The notes under the pieces were generated by a model. It was not told where the DNA came from, ran no database searches, and was given only the letters and a program-made list of their open reading frames with translations. Positions 6,363 to 14,464 of a stretch of 14,818 nt of DNA are shown here, in pieces. A program made the translations under genes and the position numbers. Numbering within the stretch: position 1 is the first letter of the stretch; every line of letters begins with the position of its first letter. The DNA is from DATCSE01 sp036568605 (GTDB taxonomy: Bacteria > Pseudomonadota > Gammaproteobacteria > Burkholderiales > Burkholderiaceae_C): contig DATCSE010000550.1 in assembly GCA_036568605.1 (NCBI GenBank), forward strand, positions 1-14,818, read 5' to 3'.

Positions 6363-7067
6363 ATGGAACTGGTGTTGAAGTTGTTCCAGCTGCTGCCCTG
6401 GGTCGACTGGCTCGCCGCGCTGGTGTTCTTCGCGGGGTGGAGCGGGTATGCGCACTATGCGCGGCGCGGCGCGGGAGCGAAGCGCTCGGTGCTGGCCGCG
6501 ACCAATGCGGTGCGCCGGCAATGGATGCTGCAGACCACGTTCCGCGAGGTCCGCGTGGTCGACGGCGTCGTGATTCAGAACCTTTCGACCAGCCCGTCGT
6601 TCTTCGCCTCGACGACCATCCTGATCATCGGCGGCCTGCTCGCGGTGCTCGCCAGCGACCGCGCCACCGACCTGGTCCGCGAGCTGCCGTTCGCACAGCG
6701 CACCAGTGCGCTGGTCTTCGACATGAAGCTGATCCTGCTGCTCGGGATCTTCGTCTACACGTTCTTCCGCTTCACCTGGTCGATGCGCCAGTACACCTTC
6801 GGCGCGCTGCTGGTCGCGGCGGCGCCCGAGGCCAAGCAGTTCGATGCCGCCGGCCTGTCGCGCGACGACTTCGCCGACAAGGCCGGCCGCGTCGTGGCGC
6901 TTGCCGCGGAGACCTTCAACGACGGGCTGCGCGGCTATTACTTCGCGATTGCCGCGATCGGCTGGTTCTTCTCGCCGCTCGCGTTCGTGACGGCGACCGC
7001 CGGCGTCATCTACGTGCTGTACCAGCGCGAGTTCCGCTCGGAGGTGCTGGAGGTGCTGACGTCGTGA
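6363..7067 (+). CDS. DUF599 family inner-membrane protein
   Basis: The 234-aa protein has an N-terminal membrane helix (about 13-31, DWLAALVFFAGWSGYAHYA), a basic cytoplasmic segment with RRQWMLQTTFREVRVVDG, a second helix at about 80-98 (STTILIIGGLLAVLA), a third at about 121-138 and a C-terminal hydrophobic hairpin at about 190-220. The order and the motifs NLSTSPSFFASTT and FNDGLRGYYFAIAAIGWF match DUF599 proteins, whose function is unknown. I prefer the ATG at 6363 to the TTG at 6345 because the protein then begins directly with the conserved segment; neither has a clear Shine-Dalgarno sequence, and the -10-like box overlaps the upstream option. It converges on egtB with an 18-bp gap and no evident terminator. 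Confidence 0.9.
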   Translation: MELVLKLFQLLPWVDWLAALVFFAGWSGYAHYARRGAGAKRSVLAATNAVRRQWMLQTTFREVRVVDGVVIQNLSTSPSFFASTTILIIGGLLAVLASDRATDLVRELPFAQRTSALVFDMKLILLLGIFVYTFFRFTWSMRQYTFGALLVAAAPEAKQFDAAGLSRDDFADKAGRVVALAAETFNDGLRGYYFAIAAIGWFFSPLAFVTATAGVIYVLYQREFRSEVLEVLTS

Positions 7068-7085
7068 ACAGCCACCGTTCGCGCG

Positions 7086-8414
7086 TCAAAGATCTCGCGC
7101 CAGCCGCACCCCGCTGAACTGCCACTGCGCATCGGTCGGGAAGAAGTTCCGGTAGCTCGCCCGCACGTGCCCGGACGGCGTGGCGCACGAGCCGCCGCGC
7201 AGCACGTACTGGTTGCTCATGAACTTGCCGTTGTACTCGCCGACCGCGCCGGGCAGCGGCCGGTAGCCCGGGTATGCGGCGTAGCTCGAAGAAGTCCATT
7301 CCCAGATGTCGCCGTACATCTGCAGCGGCTCGTCGGCGGCATCGCCGGCCGGCAGCGGGTGGAACGCGCCGCGGTCGGCGAAGTTGCCGCGTGCGACCGC
7401 AGCGGCCGGCGCGCGCAGCTGCCGTGCCGCATGTTCCCATTCGACCTCGGTCGGCAGACGCGCCCCGGCCCAGCGTGCATACGCATCGGCCTCGAAGTAG
7501 CTGAGGTGGCACACCGGCGTGTGCGGATCGATCTCGACCAGTCCCTGGAGCGTGTGATTGAGCCACACGCCGTCGCGCCGCTGCCAGTACAGCGGCGACT
7601 CGCGCCGGCCCTGGCGTACCCAGTCCCAGCCCATCGACAGCCACAGCTCGGGCCGGCGGTAGCCGCCGTCGTCGATGAACGCGAGGTATTCGCCGTAGGT
7701 GGCCGGGCGCGAGGCGAGCTCGAACGGCGCCGCGTAGCTGCGGTGCCGCGGGGTCTCGTTGTCGAAGCAGAACGCGCCGTCGAGCATCGCGTCGTGGCCG
7801 TGCTCGATCAGCCCGCCGGCGTAGCCGAACCAGCGCAGCGGTTGCGGCCGCACGCTGGTCATCGGCCAGCGCTTCGCGTAGGCCGCGCGCGCCGGATTGA
7901 AGCTCAGCGCGTGCTTGATGTCGGTGAGCAGCAGCTCCTGGTGCTGCTGCTCGTGATGCAGCCCGAGCGTCACCAGTTCGTCGAGCTCGGCCATGTCGCG
8001 TTCGCAGGCCGCGATCAGCGCGAGCATGCGCGCGTCGACGTCGGCCCGGTAGCGCTTGATCTCGTCCAGCGACGGCCGCGTGATCAGCCCGCGCTGCGGC
8101 CGCGGGTACTGTTCGCCAACGCCCTGGTAGTAGCTGTTGAACAGCACGCGAAAGCTCGCGTCGAACGGCTTGAAGCCGGGTTCGAAGCGCTCGAGGATGA
8201 AGGTCTCGAAGAACCAGGTGACATGTGCAAGGTGCCACTTGGTCGGGCTCGCGTCGGGCATGGACTGCACCTGGCAATCTTCGGCCGACAGCGGCGCGGC
8301 CAGAGCGAGCGAGGCGCGGCGGATCGCGTCGTACCGCTGCTGCAGCGGCAGCGCGACGCCGGACGCGGACGATTGCGCCTGCCGCGAAGGCGAGGGGACG
8401 GGCGAGGAGATCAT
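7086..8414 (-). CDS. egtB: Ergothioneine biosynthesis protein EgtB (iron-dependent sulfoxide synthase)
   Basis: The 442-aa protein joins an N-terminal DinB-like four-helix domain (about 25-170) to a C-terminal formylglycine-generating-enzyme (FGE/SUMF1) domain (about 195-442). EgtB uses iron and O2 to couple hercynine to a thiol (gamma-glutamylcysteine or cysteine) as a sulfoxide. The iron ligands fit the family: His64 in WHLAHVTWFFE, and His154 and His158 in LHHEQQHQE. FGE-domain landmarks include RLPTEVEWEHAA, MYGDIWEWTSSSY and VLRGGSCATP, with SGVRLARD at the end. The frame is open to 8531 inside trhO, but conservation starts after about residue 20, so I chose the ATG at 8414, 53 bp after trhO; it has no obvious ribosome site. 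The usual partner methyltransferase EgtD is absent from the window. A related EgtB-like paralogue with another thiol substrate cannot be excluded. Confidence 0.9.
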   Translation of the reverse strand: MISSPVPSPSRQAQSSASGVALPLQQRYDAIRRASLALAAPLSAEDCQVQSMPDASPTKWHLAHVTWFFETFILERFEPGFKPFDASFRVLFNSYYQGVGEQYPRPQRGLITRPSLDEIKRYRADVDARMLALIAACERDMAELDELVTLGLHHEQQHQELLLTDIKHALSFNPARAAYAKRWPMTSVRPQPLRWFGYAGGLIEHGHDAMLDGAFCFDNETPRHRSYAAPFELASRPATYGEYLAFIDDGGYRRPELWLSMGWDWVRQGRRESPLYWQRRDGVWLNHTLQGLVEIDPHTPVCHLSYFEADAYARWAGARLPTEVEWEHAARQLRAPAAAVARGNFADRGAFHPLPAGDAADEPLQMYGDIWEWTSSSYAAYPGYRPLPGAVGEYNGKFMSNQYVLRGGSCATPSGHVRASYRNFFPTDAQWQFSGVRLARDL

Positions 8415-8467
8415 GCCGGTGGCACCGCGAGGTTCAGACGCGGAGGTCGTTGCGCGTGCGGCCCACC

Positions 8468-9211
8468 TTACACCGATTGCGCGGGGGCCAGTGTGACGTC
8501 CAGCGATTCCCTTTGATCGAAGACGAAACAAGACCCGTCGAAATGTTGGCCGCCGGCCCGCTCGAAGTAGCGCAGGATGCCGCCGTCGAGCTGCAGCACG
8601 TTCTCGACGCCGGCCTCGCGCATCAGCAGCGCCGCCTTCTCGCAGCGGATGCCGCCGGTGCAGTAGCTGACGACGGTCTTGCCGTCGAGCTCGGCGCGAT
8701 GCCGCTGCAGGGCCTGCGGGAAATCGCTGAACCGGGTCAGGCCCCAGTCGATCGCGCCGCGAAAGCGGCCGTGGCCGACCTCGAAGGCGTTGCGCGTGTC
8801 CAGCGTGACGACCGGCCGGCCGTTGTCGTCATGCCCGGCATCCAGCCAGCGCGCGAGCGTGGCCGCGTCGACCGCCGGCGCGCGCTCGGCCTGTGGCCGT
8901 ATCGTCGGGCAGTTCATCCGGATGATCTCGCGCTTGACCTTGACGAGCAGGCGCCGGAACGGCGTGGCCGCGGACCAGCTTTCCTTGGCCTCGAGATCCG
9001 CAAACTCGGCGTGCTCGCGCAACCACGCGACGAATCCGCGCAAGGCTTCGGCACCGCCTGCCAGAAAGAGGTTGATGCCTTCGTGGGCCAGCAGCACCGT
9101 GCCCTTCAACGCGTGCGCCCCGGCCTGCGCGTGGATGCGCTCGCGCCAGTGGGCCGGATCGTCCAGGCTGACGAACTTGTAGGCCGAGACGTTCAGAACC
9201 GACGAATTCAC
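8468..9211 (-). CDS. trhO: tRNA uridine(34) hydroxylase TrhO (rhodanese-like, UPF0176/YceA)
   Basis: The 247-aa protein has the two-part TrhO architecture: an N-terminal acylphosphatase-like domain (about 8-95, KGTVLLAHEGINLFLAG) and a rhodanese domain (about 112-225) with catalytic Cys184 in SYCTGGIRCEK. TrhO carries out the prephenate/O2-linked hydroxylation of U34 to 5-hydroxyuridine, the first step of cmo5U/mcmo5U wobble modification in some tRNAs. The landmarks REIIRMNCP, DTRNAFEVGHGRFRGAID and QLDGGILRYFE are present. It is shorter than E. coli TrhO (about 350 aa), lacking the Cys-rich C-terminal extension, as is usual for many betaproteobacterial forms. The start is a GTG at 9211, seven nt after a TAAAAT box and without a ribosome site. 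egtB follows 53 bp downstream. Confidence 0.95.
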   Translation of the reverse strand: MNSSVLNVSAYKFVSLDDPAHWRERIHAQAGAHALKGTVLLAHEGINLFLAGGAEALRGFVAWLREHAEFADLEAKESWSAATPFRRLLVKVKREIIRMNCPTIRPQAERAPAVDAATLARWLDAGHDDNGRPVVTLDTRNAFEVGHGRFRGAIDWGLTRFSDFPQALQRHRAELDGKTVVSYCTGGIRCEKAALLMREAGVENVLQLDGGILRYFERAGGQHFDGSCFVFDQRESLDVTLAPAQSV

Positions 9212-9218
9212 GGGTCCG

Positions 9219-9224
9219 ATTTTA
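9219..9224 (-). promoter_or_regulatory. Candidate -10 box of trhO (leaderless configuration)
   Basis: Read on the minus strand, TAAAAT lies exactly 7 nt before the trhO GTG at 9211, so transcription would begin at or next to the start codon. There is no Shine-Dalgarno sequence and no recognisable -35 box. Inference. Confidence 0.5.
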
Positions 9225-9263
9225 TCGGGCCGTGGGCGCTGCGCCGTCCGCGCGGCCGCTCCC

Positions 9264-9269
9264 TAAAAT
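9264..9269 (+). promoter_or_regulatory. Candidate -10 box of dnaE (leaderless configuration)
   Basis: TAAAAT is followed by 7 nt and then the dnaE ATG at 9277, mirroring the trhO arrangement on the other strand. No ribosome site and no -35 hexamer are visible. The gap between the two boxes is 39 bp. Inference. Confidence 0.5.
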
Positions 9270-9276
9270 GCCCGCC

Positions 9277-12200
9277 ATGGCCTTCGTACACCTGCGCACG
9301 CACACCGAGTTTTCAGTCGTCGACGGCACCTTGCGGGTCGACGATGCGGTGCTGGCGGCCGCGCAGGACAAGCAGGGTGCGCTCGCGATCACCGACCTGT
9401 CGAACCTGTTCGGCGCGATCAAGCTGTACAGCGCGGCGCGCAAGGCCGGCATCAAGCCCATCCTGGGCGCCGAGGTGTGGGTCGAGCCGGAAAGCGTCGA
9501 CCCGCATGCCGTCGCGAGCACGGGCAACAAGGGGCTCTCGCGCATCGTCTTGCTGGTGTGCAGCCGGCAGGGCTACCTGAACCTGTGCGAGCTGCTGTCG
9601 CGCGCCTGGCTGCACGGCGGGCAGCGTGCGCAGGCGTCCGTGCAATGGGGCTGGCTCGCCGAGTTGGGCGAGGGCTTGATCGTGCTGTCGGGCGCCGAGC
9701 ACGGGCCGGTCGGGCAGGCGCTGGTCGGGCTCGATCAGGCGCGTGCGCGCGCGCTCGCGCAGAAGCTGGCCGAGCTGTTCCCGGGCCGCTTCTATCTGGA
9801 ACTGCACCGCGCCGGGCTGCCCGGCAACGAGGCGCACGTGCGCGCCGCGGTCCGGCTCGCGGCGAGCTTGAAGCTGCCGGTCGTCGCGACCCATCCGGTG
9901 CAGTTCCTCGAGCCCGACGACTACGAGGCGCACGAGGCCCGCATCTGCGTCGCCGAGGGCGAGATGCTGGCGAACCCGAAGCGGGTCAAGCGCTTCGGCC
10001 GCGAGCAGTACTTCAAGACGCAGGCGCAGATGGAGGCATTGTTCGCCGACCTGCCCAGCGCGATCGCGAACACCGTCGAGATCGCGAAGCGCTGCAACCT
10101 GCGCCTGGTGCTGGGCAAGCCGCAGCTGCCGGACTTCCCGACGCCGCTGGTCGACGGCCGGCCGATGCCGATGGAGGAGTACTTCCGCTTCGCGTCGCAC
10201 GAAGGCCTGAAGGCGCGGCTCGTGCAGCTCTATCCGGACGACGCGCAGCGCGAGGCGCAACGCGTGCGCTACGAGGAACGGCTGGACTTCGAGATCCAGA
10301 CGATCCTGAAGATGGGCTTCCCCGGCTACTTCCTGATCGTCGCCGACTTCATCAACTGGGCGCAGAAGAACGGCTGCCCGGTGGGCCCGGGGCGCGGCTC
10401 GGGTGCCGGCTCGCTGGTCGCGTATGCGCTGAACATCACGGGCCTGGACCCGCTGCAGTACAACCTGCTGTTCGAGCGCTTCCTGAACCCCGAGCGCGTG
10501 TCGATGCCCGACTTCGACATCGACTTCTGCCAGGGCAACCGCGACCGCGTGATCGACTACGTCAAGCACAAGTACGGGCGCGACGCGGTCAGCCAGATCG
10601 CGACCTTCGGCACGATGGCGGCGAAAGCGGCGCTGCGCGACGTCGGCCGCGTGCTGGGCATGGGGTACGGGCACGTCGATTCGATCGCGAAGCTGATTCC
10701 GGCGCCGCCCGGCAAGACGGTCACGCTCGCGCATGTGCCCGAGAAGCCAGACCCCGGCATCATCTATGCGCGCAAGGAAGCGCCTGAGCTCGAGCAGCGC
10801 GAGGCGGCCGAGGAGGAGGTGGCCGAGCTGCTGTCGCTGGCCACGCGCGTCGAAGGCATCGTGCGCAACGTCGGCATGCACGCCGGCGGTGTGCTGATCG
10901 CGCCGGGCAAGATCACCGACTTCTGCCCGCTGTACATGCAGCCCGGCAGCGACAGCGCGGTCAGCCAGTTCGACAAGGACGACGTCGAGGCGATCGGCCT
11001 CGTCAAGTTCGACTTCCTCGGCCTCGCGACGCTGACCATCCTCGAGCTCGCGAAGGAGTTCATCGTCGCGCGCCGCCCGCAGCACCAGGGCTTCGACTAC
11101 GACAAGCTGCCGCTGACCGATCCGCGCGTCTACAGGCTGTTCTCCGAAGGCCGCACGGAGTCGGTGTTCCAGTTCGAAAGTGCGGGCATGCAGCGCATGC
11201 TGAAGGACGCGAAGCCGACCCGCATCGAGGACCTGATCGCGCTGAACGCGATGTTCCGTCCCGGCCCGATGGAGAACATCCCGACCTTCTGCGCACGCAA
11301 GAACGGCAAGGAGGACGTGAGCTACCCGCACCCGCTGCTCGAGAGCGTGCTGGCGGAGACCTACGGCATCTTCGTCTACCAGGAGCAGGTGATGCAGGCC
11401 GCGCAGATCCTCGGTGGCTACTCGCTGGGCGGCGCCGACCTGCTGCGCCGCGCGATGGGCAAGAAGAAGCCCGAGGAGATGGCCAAGCACCGCGAGATCT
11501 TCCGCGACGGTGCGGCGAAGAAGGAGATCTCCGCCGAGAAGGCCGACGAGGTCTTCGACCTGATGGAGAAGTTCGCGGGCTACGGCTTCAACAAGTCGCA
11601 CGCCGCTGCGTACTCGCTGCTCGCGTATCACACGGCGTGGATCAAGGTGCACTGCACGGCCGAGTTCTTCGCGGCCAACATGACGATCGAAATGGACAAC
11701 TCCGAGAAGCTGCGCGTGCTGCTCTCGGACGCGAAGACCTTCGACATCGAGCTGCACGCGCCGGATGTCAACCAGGGCGTGTACCGCTTCGAGCCGGTGT
11801 CCGACCGGGCGATCCAGTTCGGGCTCGGCGCGATCAAGGGCACCGGGCAGTCGGCCATCGAGGCGATCGTCGCGGCGCGCCGCGAGGGCGGCCCGTTCAC
11901 GAGCTTGTTCGACTTCTGCGCGCGCGTCGATCGGCAGCGCATCAACAAGCGTGTCGTCGAGGCGTTGATCAAGGCCGGCGCGTTCGACGCGCTGCATCCC
12001 GAACGCTCGCGGGCGCTGGCCAGCGTCGGCCTTGCGCTCGACTGGGCCGCGACCAAGGCCGCCCACGCCGATCAGGGCGGGCTGTTCGACTTCGACGACG
12101 GCGGCACCGATGCGCACGGCGCGAGCACGCAGGAGCCCGAGCTGGTCGCTGCCGAGCCGTGGGACGTGAAGGAGCGGCTGACCTTCGAGAAGGCCGCGCT

Positions 12201-12816
12201 CGGTTTCTATCTCTCGGGCCACCTGTTCGACCAGAGCGCCGACGAAGTGCGCCGCTTCGCGAAGCGCCGCATCGCCGACCTGCTCGACAGCCGCGAACCG
12301 CAGCTCCTGGCCGGCATCGTCAGCGACCTGCGCGTCGTCAACGGCCAGCGCGGCCGGGTCGCGATCTTCAAGCTGGACGACAAGAGCGAACCCATCGAGT
12401 CGGTCGCGAACGAGGACGTGCTGAACGCGAACCGCGATCTGCTGAAGGAAGACGAGCTGATCATCGTGCAGGGCAAGGTCCAGCCCGACCGCTTCTCGGG
12501 CGGGCTGCGGCTGAACGTCACGCAGGTGTGGGACCTTGCCGGCGCGCGCTGCCGCTTCGGCAAGCACTTCTGGGTCGATGTGAACGGCAGCGTGCCGCCG
12601 GTGGCCGAGGTGCTGCGCGACTTCCCGTCGCGCCGGATCAGCACCGAGCACGGCAGCCTGACGCAGGGCCTCACGGTGCAGCTGCAGGTGCACCCGCAGG
12701 GCGCGACCGCGGCGCTGGATCTGGGCGACGACGTGCGCTTCTACCCCAGCGATGCGGCGATCGACCGCTGGCGCGCCGGTGCCCACGCCGGCCGCGCGAT
12801 GGTCGTCTACGACTGA
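9277..12816 (+). CDS. dnaE: DNA polymerase III alpha subunit (DnaE1)
   Basis: The 1179-aa protein is the replicative polymerase catalytic subunit. It has an N-terminal PHP domain (from HLRTHTEFSVVDG, residues 5-17), the C-family polymerase core with GPGRGSGAGS (370-379), the catalytic palm aspartates Asp414 and Asp416 in PDFDIDF and Asp579 in FDFLGL, a helix-hairpin-helix region near 850-900, an internal beta-clamp-binding motif QGGLF (933-937), and a C-terminal OB fold from about 1009. Length and order match DnaE1, not the shorter error-prone DnaE2. The HLRTH start of the PHP domain resembles E. coli, where this domain is not a nuclease, so a separate DnaQ proofreader is expected. I chose the ATG at 9277 (MAFVHLRTH) because the ATG at 9268 overlaps the -10-like box and adds no conserved residues. 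A patatin-like gene follows 8 nt later. Confidence 0.98.
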   Translation: MAFVHLRTHTEFSVVDGTLRVDDAVLAAAQDKQGALAITDLSNLFGAIKLYSAARKAGIKPILGAEVWVEPESVDPHAVASTGNKGLSRIVLLVCSRQGYLNLCELLSRAWLHGGQRAQASVQWGWLAELGEGLIVLSGAEHGPVGQALVGLDQARARALAQKLAELFPGRFYLELHRAGLPGNEAHVRAAVRLAASLKLPVVATHPVQFLEPDDYEAHEARICVAEGEMLANPKRVKRFGREQYFKTQAQMEALFADLPSAIANTVEIAKRCNLRLVLGKPQLPDFPTPLVDGRPMPMEEYFRFASHEGLKARLVQLYPDDAQREAQRVRYEERLDFEIQTILKMGFPGYFLIVADFINWAQKNGCPVGPGRGSGAGSLVAYALNITGLDPLQYNLLFERFLNPERVSMPDFDIDFCQGNRDRVIDYVKHKYGRDAVSQIATFGTMAAKAALRDVGRVLGMGYGHVDSIAKLIPAPPGKTVTLAHVPEKPDPGIIYARKEAPELEQREAAEEEVAELLSLATRVEGIVRNVGMHAGGVLIAPGKITDFCPLYMQPGSDSAVSQFDKDDVEAIGLVKFDFLGLATLTILELAKEFIVARRPQHQGFDYDKLPLTDPRVYRLFSEGRTESVFQFESAGMQRMLKDAKPTRIEDLIALNAMFRPGPMENIPTFCARKNGKEDVSYPHPLLESVLAETYGIFVYQEQVMQAAQILGGYSLGGADLLRRAMGKKKPEEMAKHREIFRDGAAKKEISAEKADEVFDLMEKFAGYGFNKSHAAAYSLLAYHTAWIKVHCTAEFFAANMTIEMDNSEKLRVLLSDAKTFDIELHAPDVNQGVYRFEPVSDRAIQFGLGAIKGTGQSAIEAIVAARREGGPFTSLFDFCARVDRQRINKRVVEALIKAGAFDALHPERSRALASVGLALDWAATKAAHADQGGLFDFDDGGTDAHGASTQEPELVAAEPWDVKERLTFEKAALGFYLSGHLFDQSADEVRRFAKRRIADLLDSREPQLLAGIVSDLRVVNGQRGRVAIFKLDDKSEPIESVANEDVLNANRDLLKEDELIIVQGKVQPDRFSGGLRLNVTQVWDLAGARCRFGKHFWVDVNGSVPPVAEVLRDFPSRRISTEHGSLTQGLTVQLQVHPQGATAALDLGDDVRFYPSDAAIDRWRAGAHAGRAMVVYD

Positions 12817-12824
12817 GAGTCGGT

Positions 12825-14057
12825 GTGACCAAGACCGCGCCGGCCGTGACCCTGGCGCCGCCGCCACCGCGCGGTGCGCCGATGACGGGGCTGGTGCTGA
12901 CCGGCGGCGGCGCGCGCGCGGCCTACCAGGTCGGCGTGCTGAAGGCCATCATGCGGATACGTCGCCAGGCCGGCGAGCGCAAGACCAATCCGTTCCCGGT
13001 GATCGCCGGCACCTCGGCCGGCGCGATCAACGCGGCTGCGCTTGCCTGCCGGGCCGACGACTTCGACCGCGCGGTCGAAGTGCTGTGCGAGGTCTGGGAG
13101 AACTTCCACGCCGAGCAGGTCTACCGCTCCGATTCGTTCGGCGTGATCCGCACCGGCGCGCGCTGGCTGACGATGATGTCGGTCGGCTGGGCACTCGCGC
13201 GCTGGCGCCGCGCGCGGCCGCGCTCGCTGCTCGACAACACGCCGCTCGAGGCGCTGCTGAAGCAACTGGTCAAGATCGACCGGCTGCATCCGATGATGCA
13301 GGCCGGCCACCTGCACGGCCTCGCGGTGACTGCATCGAGCTACGGCTCGGGCCTGCACGTGACCTTCTACGACGCGATCGACGACATCGTGCCGTGGACA
13401 CGCTCGCAACGCATCGCGGTGCGCGATTCGATCGGCATCGGGCATCTGCTGGCCTCGTCGGCGATCCCGTTCGTCTTCCCCGCGGTGCCGCTGACGATCG
13501 CCGGTCACACCGAATACTGCGGCGACGGCTCGATGCGCCAGGCTGCGCCGATCTCGCCGGCGGTGCACCTGGGCGCCGAGCGCATCCTGATCGTCGGTGC
13601 CGGGCGCATGCACGAGCCGCCGGGGCAGCGCGCCGGCAGCGACGAGTACCCGAACCTCGCGCAGATCGCCGGCCATGCGCTGTCCAACATCTTCCTGGAC
13701 GCGCTCGCGGTCGACGTCGAACGGCTGCAGCGCATCAACAGCACGCTGGCGCTGCTGACCGCCGAGGCGCGCGCGGCAACCGCGCTGAAGCCGCTGGAGG
13801 TGCTGGTGATCGCGCCCAGCCAGCGGCTGGACGACATCGCCGCGAAGCACCTCGCGAGCCTGCCGCTGACGATACGCGCGATGCTGCGTGCCTTGGGCGT
13901 GCAAGGGCAGGGTGACGATGCGCGCGGCGCGGCGCTCGCGAGCTACCTGCTGTTCGAGGCGCCGTACACGCGCGAGCTGATCGCGCTCGGCGAGCACGAC
14001 ACCGAGGCACGCCGCGACGACGTGCTGCGCTTCTTCGGCTGGTCCATGCGCGAATGA
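12825..14057 (+). CDS. Patatin-like phospholipase family protein
   Basis: The 410-aa protein (391 aa if begun at the ATG at 12882) carries a bacterial patatin domain. The oxyanion-hole motif TGGGARAAYQVGVLKA is at 26-41, the nucleophile elbow GTSAG has Ser64, and the catalytic Asp-Gly is Asp234-Gly235 in CGDGSMRQAAP, giving a complete Ser-Asp dyad. It is probably a lipid acyl hydrolase; there is no signal peptide, so it is likely cytoplasmic or membrane-associated on the inside. Residues after about 270 form a helical C-terminal part. The GTG at 12825 lies 8 nt after the dnaE stop with only a weak GAGAG before it, and would suit translational coupling to dnaE. The ATG at 12882 begins right at the conserved strand but also lacks a ribosome site. 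I prefer the GTG weakly. Confidence 0.9.
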   Translation: MTKTAPAVTLAPPPPRGAPMTGLVLTGGGARAAYQVGVLKAIMRIRRQAGERKTNPFPVIAGTSAGAINAAALACRADDFDRAVEVLCEVWENFHAEQVYRSDSFGVIRTGARWLTMMSVGWALARWRRARPRSLLDNTPLEALLKQLVKIDRLHPMMQAGHLHGLAVTASSYGSGLHVTFYDAIDDIVPWTRSQRIAVRDSIGIGHLLASSAIPFVFPAVPLTIAGHTEYCGDGSMRQAAPISPAVHLGAERILIVGAGRMHEPPGQRAGSDEYPNLAQIAGHALSNIFLDALAVDVERLQRINSTLALLTAEARAATALKPLEVLVIAPSQRLDDIAAKHLASLPLTIRAMLRALGVQGQGDDARGAALASYLLFEAPYTRELIALGEHDTEARRDDVLRFFGWSMRE

Positions 14058-14086
14058 AGAAAAACGCCCCGACGGGGCGGGGCGTT
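14058..14086 (-). terminator. Rho-independent terminator of the helix-hairpin-helix gene
   Basis: On the minus strand the stem CGCCCC-GTC-GGGGCG (14079 to 14065) is followed by TTTTTCTTC. An alternative 8-bp pairing AACGCCCC/GGGGCGTT uses 14063-14086. The U-tract lies only on the minus strand and touches the stop codon region of the convergent patatin gene, so it serves mainly the minus-strand gene. Confidence 0.75.
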
Positions 14087-14104
14087 GCGTGCGGTGGCGT
14101 GACC

Positions 14105-14464
14105 TTACTTCTTCGGTGCGCCGTCGGCCTTCTCGTGCTTCGCAGCCTTCGGTGCCCTGGCACTGCGCGTCGTCGCGGGATCGGCCGGGGCCGGCTTGAA
14201 CGCGCTGCCGTTGACGGTCAGGCCGTCGGCCGAGAACTTCGCGGCGTTGCCGTTGCGCACGCCTTTCACGCGCGTCTGCAGATCGCTCCAGTCCTTGAAC
14301 GAGCCGCTCTTGCGTGCGTCGACGATGCGGCCGGCCATCGCCGGGCCGATGCCCTTGACGGCTTCGAGCTCGGCGATGCTGGCCTTGTTGACGTCGACCG
14401 CGGCAAAGGCGGCCGTGGAAAGCAGCGCGACCAGCGCGGCGACGAGGGGTTGGGCGATCTTCAT
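14105..14464 (-). CDS. Small secreted helix-hairpin-helix protein (ComEA-like)
   Basis: The 119-aa protein starts with a good Sec signal peptide (MKIAQPLVAALVALLSTAAFA, cleavage expected after AFA near residue 21). A ComEA-type helix-hairpin-helix DNA-binding domain follows at about 23-85: VDVNKASIAELEAVKGIGPAMAGRIVDARK, then FKDWSDLQTRVKGV. The C-terminus (about 95-119) is a Lys/Ala/Pro-rich basic tail. Such proteins bind double-stranded DNA non-specifically; ComEA does so in the periplasm during natural transformation, but many betaproteobacteria carry several small HhH proteins with no proven link to competence, and no other com gene is here. The ATG at 14464 is supported by AGGGAGA just upstream and by the signal peptide; the frame extending to 14638 is not convincing. 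A terminator follows 19 bp after the stop. Confidence 0.9.
   Translation of the reverse strand: MKIAQPLVAALVALLSTAAFAAVDVNKASIAELEAVKGIGPAMAGRIVDARKSGSFKDWSDLQTRVKGVRNGNAAKFSADGLTVNGSAFKPAPADPATTRSARAPKAAKHEKADGAPKK

Noticed and set aside
8415..8531. N-terminal extension of egtB by 39 residues into trhO
   Set aside because: The extension is basic and unconserved in character, and it overlaps the end of trhO; the ATG at 8414 lies just before the first family-like residues.
11637..12824. Upstream extension of the patatin-like frame into dnaE (806 codons in total)
   Set aside because: The N-terminal part is an Arg/Ala-rich shadow of dnaE; lipase conservation begins only at TGLVLTGGG near 12885.
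9313..12867. 1184-codon open frame antisense to dnaE
   Set aside because: Its product is Arg/Ala/Leu/Val-rich with no recognisable motif, and dnaE has complete catalytic motifs on the plus strand. Long antisense frames are expected from extreme GC bias at third positions.
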